Below the pieces are notes generated by a model, which saw only the letters and a list, made by a program, of their open reading frames with translations, did not search any database and was not told where the DNA came from. A DNA stretch of 64,000 nucleotides, from contig NZ_JANUFF010000007.1 of NCBI RefSeq assembly GCF_024806495.1, forward strand, positions 1-64,000, read 5' to 3'. Below, piece by piece: positions 60,167 to 64,000 of the stretch (position 1 is the first letter of the stretch; each line of letters begins with the position of its first letter). Source of the stretch: Chryseobacterium sp. JUb7. GTDB lineage: Bacteria; Bacteroidota; Bacteroidia; Flavobacteriales; Weeksellaceae. A program made the translations under genes and the position numbers.

Positions 60167-60898
60167 ATGAAAGAAAACAAATACGATAATCCATCATTTT
60201 TTGAACAATACAGTAAAATGCATCGTTCTCAAAAAGGTCTTGAGGGTGCCGGAGAATGGCATGCTTTAAAACGGATGCTGCCCGACTTTTCAGAGAAAGA
60301 AGTCCTAGATCTGGGCTGTGGATTTGGATGGCATTGCCGATATGCAATAGAAAACGGAGCAAAATCGGTAATCGGAATTGATCTTTCGGAAAAGATGCTT
60401 GAAAAGGCAAAGGAAATAAACGGTCTGGAAGGCATTACTTACGAAAGAAAAGCATTAGAAGATCTTGATTATTCCACAGAAAAATTTGACCTTGTTTTAA
60501 GTTCTCTTACCTTTCATTATATAGAATCATTTGATACGATCGCAAAAAATGTCTATCAATGGCTTAAGCCAAACGGGCATTTTGTATTTTCGGTAGAGCA
60601 TCCTGTTTTTACTGCTCAGGGAAATCAGGATTGGATTTACAATGAAAATGGTGAAATTCTTCATTGGCCCGTTGATGATTATTTTATTGAAGGAATGAGA
60701 AATACTTCATTCCTCGGGGAACATGTTGTAAAATATCACAGAACATTAACCCATTATCTTATGGCTTTATTAAAGCAAGGTTTCACCATCAAAGAAATTA
60801 TAGAACCTGAACCCAGTAGAGAAATGCTAGCTGAATTTTCCGGAATGAAGGACGAACTGCGCAGACCCATGATGCTCCTGATTTCTGTAGAAAAATGA
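60167..60898 (+). CDS. class I SAM-dependent methyltransferase
   Basis: 243-residue Rossmann-fold enzyme with the SAM motif VLDLGCGFGWHCRYAIENGA (motif I), GIDLSEKMLEKA, and FDLVLSSLTFHYIESF (motif IV-V region). It is of the methyltransf_11 type; the acceptor is unknown. There is no signal peptide. It is followed by an unrelated hypothetical gene 54 bases downstream. Confidence 0.9.
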   Translation: MKENKYDNPSFFEQYSKMHRSQKGLEGAGEWHALKRMLPDFSEKEVLDLGCGFGWHCRYAIENGAKSVIGIDLSEKMLEKAKEINGLEGITYERKALEDLDYSTEKFDLVLSSLTFHYIESFDTIAKNVYQWLKPNGHFVFSVEHPVFTAQGNQDWIYNENGEILHWPVDDYFIEGMRNTSFLGEHVVKYHRTLTHYLMALLKQGFTIKEIIEPEPSREMLAEFSGMKDELRRPMMLLISVEK

Positions 60899-60952
60899 TA
60901 TCATATTACGGATTGAAAAATAAAATATTCAAATAAAAAACCATCAGCCATT

Positions 60953-61618
60953 ATGTTTAATTTTTTCAGGAAAAAAAAAGCAAAGGTAACTATCAATTCT
61001 ATCTCTATTCCACATTTCGGGTGGAATAAAGTAGAAGAAAATGACTCCAGAATTGTTTGGGTAAATCCTGAACAAAGTGCTTTAATCTCTTTAAATTTTT
61101 TCGATATTCAACCTGATATACCGACTGTAAAAGATCTCGGTTTTTTGAAAAAATTCTACCGAAGAAACATTTCTACTTCCAATAGCGGCATCATTGAGGT
61201 TGCTCTTCTTGATGTACATCATATTCCAGGTGTAAAAACTATTTTTAAAATTCCCCAACCTGAGGGCGGAATGACCTATATTTCCTCCATCACGATTCCT
61301 TTTGAAAACTGTAGCTTCGTCGTAAAAGTACAGGCTGCTGAGGTTGATGTAACAGGTATCAGAGATGCTTTCGTTTTAGAAAAACTTTTGAGTTCAGGTG
61401 AAATAAATTTTGAAAATGACCAGCTTCAAAACTGGTTCGAAGGTCCTTACGATCCTACTTTTAAAGAAGGAACTCCTATGAACCGATCTGAACATGAACA
61501 ATATGATGTAGAATTTCCTCAACATCCTTTATCTATTGCTCGGGCTTTGATCAATCAGGCAGGTCGTGAGATCATTTTCAAACCTGAAATCAAAGAACTT
61601 GCAGCTTTCAGGAAGTAA
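60953..61618 (+). CDS. hypothetical cytoplasmic protein, 221 aa
   Basis: Unrecognised protein with a basic start (MFNFFRKKKAKV) and no signal peptide or TM. The body is a mix of strands and helices (SIPHFGWNKVEENDSRIVWVNPEQSALISLNFFDIQPDIP, then KTIFKIPQPEGGMTYISSITIPFENCSF). A C-terminal segment reads ARALINQAGREIIFKPEIKELAAFRK. It is followed 51 bases later by a TPR protein; similar pairs occur in Bacteroidetes, so a joint role is possible. No function is claimed. Confidence 0.75.
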   Translation: MFNFFRKKKAKVTINSISIPHFGWNKVEENDSRIVWVNPEQSALISLNFFDIQPDIPTVKDLGFLKKFYRRNISTSNSGIIEVALLDVHHIPGVKTIFKIPQPEGGMTYISSITIPFENCSFVVKVQAAEVDVTGIRDAFVLEKLLSSGEINFENDQLQNWFEGPYDPTFKEGTPMNRSEHEQYDVEFPQHPLSIARALINQAGREIIFKPEIKELAAFRK

Positions 61619-61669
61619 AAAGACGACCCTAAAACCATACAAAAAATAAAAAATCAGCAATTTAAAAAA

Positions 61670-62053
61670 ATGAATAATATAGTTCTAAGATTAGAAAACG
61701 TAAAAAAACTTCAGGCAAAAAGATGGGAAAATGAAGATCACTGGGATGAGCTGAATGATCTTTTAATCAAAGAATTAGATGAAATTTTACTGATCGAACC
61801 TGAAAATACCCCAGCATTAATCAATATCGGAGCGATCTATTCTGATATGGGAGAAAACGAAAAAGCTTTAGAATACTTAAAAACTGCATTAAAACTGGGA
61901 TCTAAAGATAAAAACCTTTATATCAATCTGGCTATTGTGATGGTTTATATGGAAAAACATCAGGAAGAGTATCACGAATATCTTGAAGAGTCTGAAGATA
62001 AAACTGAAGACCCTCTTACTTTTAAAGCCTATTTCGATCCTCAGTCACATTAA
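61670..62053 (+). CDS. TPR-repeat protein
   Basis: 127-residue helical protein with at least one clear tetratricopeptide repeat (LLIEPENTPALINIGAIYSDMGENEKALEYLKTALKLGSKDKNLYINLAIVMVYM) and a half-repeat before it. Such proteins are scaffolds for protein interactions. It is cytoplasmic and acidic at the C-terminus (EESEDKTEDPLT). A perfect hairpin terminator lies 30 bases downstream. Confidence 0.85.
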   Translation: MNNIVLRLENVKKLQAKRWENEDHWDELNDLLIKELDEILLIEPENTPALINIGAIYSDMGENEKALEYLKTALKLGSKDKNLYINLAIVMVYMEKHQEEYHEYLEESEDKTEDPLTFKAYFDPQSH

Positions 62054-62082
62054 AAAGTAACATTTACACATAAAAAACTACC

Positions 62083-62106
62083 AATCCTTTAAGAAATTAA
62101 AGGATT
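62083..62106 (+). terminator. terminator of the TPR gene
   Basis: AATCCTTTAA, loop GAAA, TTAAAGGATT, then TTTTCTTT. Perfect 10-bp stem. Confidence 0.85.
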
Positions 62107-62146
62107 TTTTCTTTCCTAGTTTTTAATAAACCAAATTATAATAACC

Positions 62147-63232
62147 GTGCAACCAATTACCAAATCAGCCTGCTTAGCGACCTTGCTATTATTTCAGATC
62201 TTTTATTCTCAGAAGATATCTAAAAAACTGGAATATAAAATTGACAGTACTATTTTATCTGAATTTAAAGATAAAGACGAACCCGGTGGAGTTTTTATGG
62301 TAGCTCAGAAAGGGAAAAATCTGTATAGAAAAGCATTTGGAAAGGCTAATCTTGAACTGGAGGTGAATATGACTCCGGATCATGTTTTTCAGATCGGTTC
62401 CATGACAAAACAATTTACGGCGATTTCTATACTGATTCTGGAAGAACAGGGAAAACTTAATGTAAATGATCCCATTTCAAAGTATATTAAAGACTATCCT
62501 TCAGGCGATAAAATCACCATTCACCATTTGCTGACCCATACTTCCGGAATTAAAGATTTCACAAAAATGAAAACCCTCTCATCGATTGCCCAAAAAGACA
62601 TGAAACCTGAAATAATGGTAGATTTCTTCAAAAATGAACCTGTTGATTTCGCACCAGGAGAAAAATTTGAATATAATAATTCAGGATATGTGGTGTTAGG
62701 CTATATCATAGAGCTGATTTCGGGAGATTCTTATGAAAGCTTTATCAAAAAAAATATTTTCGAAAAAGCAGGAATGACCCATTCTTATTATGCAACCGAT
62801 CGACAGATTGTACCTAAAAGAGCCTATGGATATCATAAAAAAGAATCTGGATATGTGAATAAAACAATGATCAGTTTCAGCATTCCATTTTCTTCCGGGT
62901 CCCTTATGTCGACTGTTGACGATATGCTGAAGTGGCAGAATGCTTTATCACAAAATACCTTATTAACCTCAATAGAATCACAAAAAGCCTTTCAGAAATA
63001 CACATTGAATAATGGTGAAAAGTTTACCTATGGATATGGATGGCACCTTAAAGATATCAACGGAATATCTACCAGAGAACACGGTGGAAGCATTTTTGGA
63101 TTTAAAAGCATGGGCGTTTACATTCCTGAACAGGACATCTATGTCATTGGATTCAGCAACTGCGACTGCCACTCTCCCACTGAGATCACGAGAAATATAG
63201 CAAAAATGGTTTTGGAAAATATGAAAAATTAA
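62147..63232 (+). CDS. secreted serine hydrolase, beta-lactamase class C-like
   Basis: 361-residue protein with a signal peptide (QPITKSACLATLLLFQIFYSQ). The start codon is GTG, chosen because it gives that signal peptide; the first ATG is far inside. The core has SxxK in GSMTKQFTAISIL, YxN-type YNNSGYVVLGYIIE, and late HGGSIFGFKSMG in the KTG position. The substrate is unknown. It is shorter than, and not adjacent to, the serine hydrolase at 50993, and lacks that protein's N-terminal domain. Confidence 0.88.
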   Translation: MQPITKSACLATLLLFQIFYSQKISKKLEYKIDSTILSEFKDKDEPGGVFMVAQKGKNLYRKAFGKANLELEVNMTPDHVFQIGSMTKQFTAISILILEEQGKLNVNDPISKYIKDYPSGDKITIHHLLTHTSGIKDFTKMKTLSSIAQKDMKPEIMVDFFKNEPVDFAPGEKFEYNNSGYVVLGYIIELISGDSYESFIKKNIFEKAGMTHSYYATDRQIVPKRAYGYHKKESGYVNKTMISFSIPFSSGSLMSTVDDMLKWQNALSQNTLLTSIESQKAFQKYTLNNGEKFTYGYGWHLKDINGISTREHGGSIFGFKSMGVYIPEQDIYVIGFSNCDCHSPTEITRNIAKMVLENMKN

Positions 63233-63279
63233 TCACAATTAATTAAATTAAAAACAGTCTGAAAAATTAAAAATCACCT

Positions 63280-63657
63280 ATGAAGACCAACCCTGTTATT
63301 TATTTTGAAATACCGGTTCATGACCTGATTCGTGCCGAGCAATTTTATACTTCTGTTTTCAATTTTAATTTTGAAAAGGAGATCATTGATCATTATGAAA
63401 TGGCTTTATTTCCATTTGAAGAAACAAAAAGCGGAATTACGGGAGCATTAGCAAAAGGAGATGTATACCAACCCACAAAAAAAGGAATCATCATTTATTT
63501 TAAAACTGAAAATATCGATCTTACTTTAGAAACAGTCTTAAAACATGGTGGAAAAATTTTATATCCTAAAAGAATCGATGAAAAATATGGCTTTGCTGTA
63601 GCAGAATTTGAAGATTCTGAAGGAAACAGAATTGCGTTACATGAAACGATACATTAA
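63280..63657 (+). CDS. VOC-family (glyoxalase/bleomycin-resistance-like) protein
   Basis: 125-residue protein of one VOC domain. It shows the two paired betaalphabetabetabeta units: YFEIPVHDLIRAEQFYTSVFNF at the start and KHGGKILYPKRIDEKYGFAVAEFEDSEGNRIALHE at the end, with His and Glu candidate metal ligands. Family members include glyoxalases, dioxygenases and antibiotic-binding proteins; no specific role can be given. 47 bases after the serine hydrolase gene. Confidence 0.88.
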   Translation: MKTNPVIYFEIPVHDLIRAEQFYTSVFNFNFEKEIIDHYEMALFPFEETKSGITGALAKGDVYQPTKKGIIIYFKTENIDLTLETVLKHGGKILYPKRIDEKYGFAVAEFEDSEGNRIALHETIH

Positions 63658-63778
63658 AAAAAACAGAATATCATCATTTGACTTTGATGAAACAAATTAA
63701 ATAATATACTCAATTTATGTAAAATTTTTCGCTACCTTAGTCTGAGAAATCACCAAAAACAAGGCATTACATAACATT

Positions 63779-64000
63779 ATGGCAGAAGAACTTTTTTTCA
63801 TAAAAACCAACCCTGTTGCTGCAAAAATTAATTTGTACAATAAGATTTGTCGTGAAGAAACTCAGGTTCTTAATTTTTTAAAAAATGATAAAAAAACCAG
63901 CCTGGAAATTATTAAAAACAAACTGACTGAGTCCGTTGAAAGCCTTAATAAGGAAGAACTCATATCAATAATAGACTGGTTTGAAAACGAGTATCAATCC
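63779..64000 (+). CDS. unidentified protein, truncated by window edge
   Basis: 74 codons are visible; the gene continues beyond the right edge. The N-terminus is MAEELFFIKTNPVAAKINLYNKICREETQVLNFLKNDKKTSLEIIKNKLTESVESLNKEELISIIDWFENEYQS, mostly amphipathic helices with no signal peptide. I do not recognise it. A possible -7 variant (TACCTTAG) lies about 45 bases upstream. A full-length comparison would be needed for any name. Confidence 0.65.
   Translation, partial: MAEELFFIKTNPVAAKINLYNKICREETQVLNFLKNDKKTSLEIIKNKLTESVESLNKEELISIIDWFENEYQS

Overview
The window reads as chromosome from a flavobacterium of the Weeksellaceae, most likely Chryseobacterium or a close relative. This is inferred from AT-rich DNA, starts without Shine-Dalgarno sequences, many TAnnTTTG -7 promoter elements, two proteins with type IX secretion (T9SS) sorting domains, a subclass B1 metallo-beta-lactamase and a ribonucleotide reductase of the Flavobacterium-type class Id. 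No tRNA, rRNA, transposase, integrase or CRISPR array was found.

Layout. 1-6661 (minus): end of a capsule/exopolysaccharide operon (CapD-like dehydratase, Wza-like lipoprotein, Wzc-like tyrosine kinase, nucleotide-sugar dehydrogenase, partial FdtA-like isomerase). 6942-8725: recX and glyA. 8852-11425: arsenic operon (arsR, DUF6428 protein, arsenate reductase-like phosphatase, ACR3 pump) with two copies of an operator. 11545-13657: thioredoxin-reductase-like enzyme divergent from a Fur-family regulator, then a metallo-beta-lactamase. 13813-18366: MacAB-like efflux operon. 18792-21910: nrdB, a small ABM-like gene and nrdA. 22067-31201: DUF72, small and membrane hypotheticals, HD phosphohydrolase, alpha/beta hydrolase, ribokinase, DUF4241 and valS. 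31330-32884: DUF1573 protein and PPK2.

33037-39028 is the most unusual part. It is a tandem array in which one small lipoprotein (L, five near-identical copies) alternates with secreted proteins of one divergent paralogous family (types A and B, seven copies), in the order LAB-LAB-LAB-LB-L. I do not recognise either family. It is followed by the RNase P RNA on the minus strand.

39623-49057: ECF sigma factor and putative membrane anti-sigma factor, acyl-CoA ligase, a T9SS protein, rpoN, asnS, a frameshifted CDP-alcohol phosphatidyltransferase and an LA_2272-like surface-repeat protein. 49164-52636: two regulators and a serine hydrolase. 52720-55773: rimM, rpsP with a long tail, nitroreductase, GreA/B-like protein, SRPBCC protein. 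55987-64000: M3 peptidase, T9SS protein, Pmp3-like peptide, methyltransferase, TPR protein, second serine hydrolase, VOC protein and a truncated gene.

Several start codons were set by where a -7 element or terminator lies. The -7 element of rnpB, whose 5' end is fixed by its P1 helix, places transcription start about five bases after TAnnTTTG. With that spacing, at least two protein genes look leaderless.
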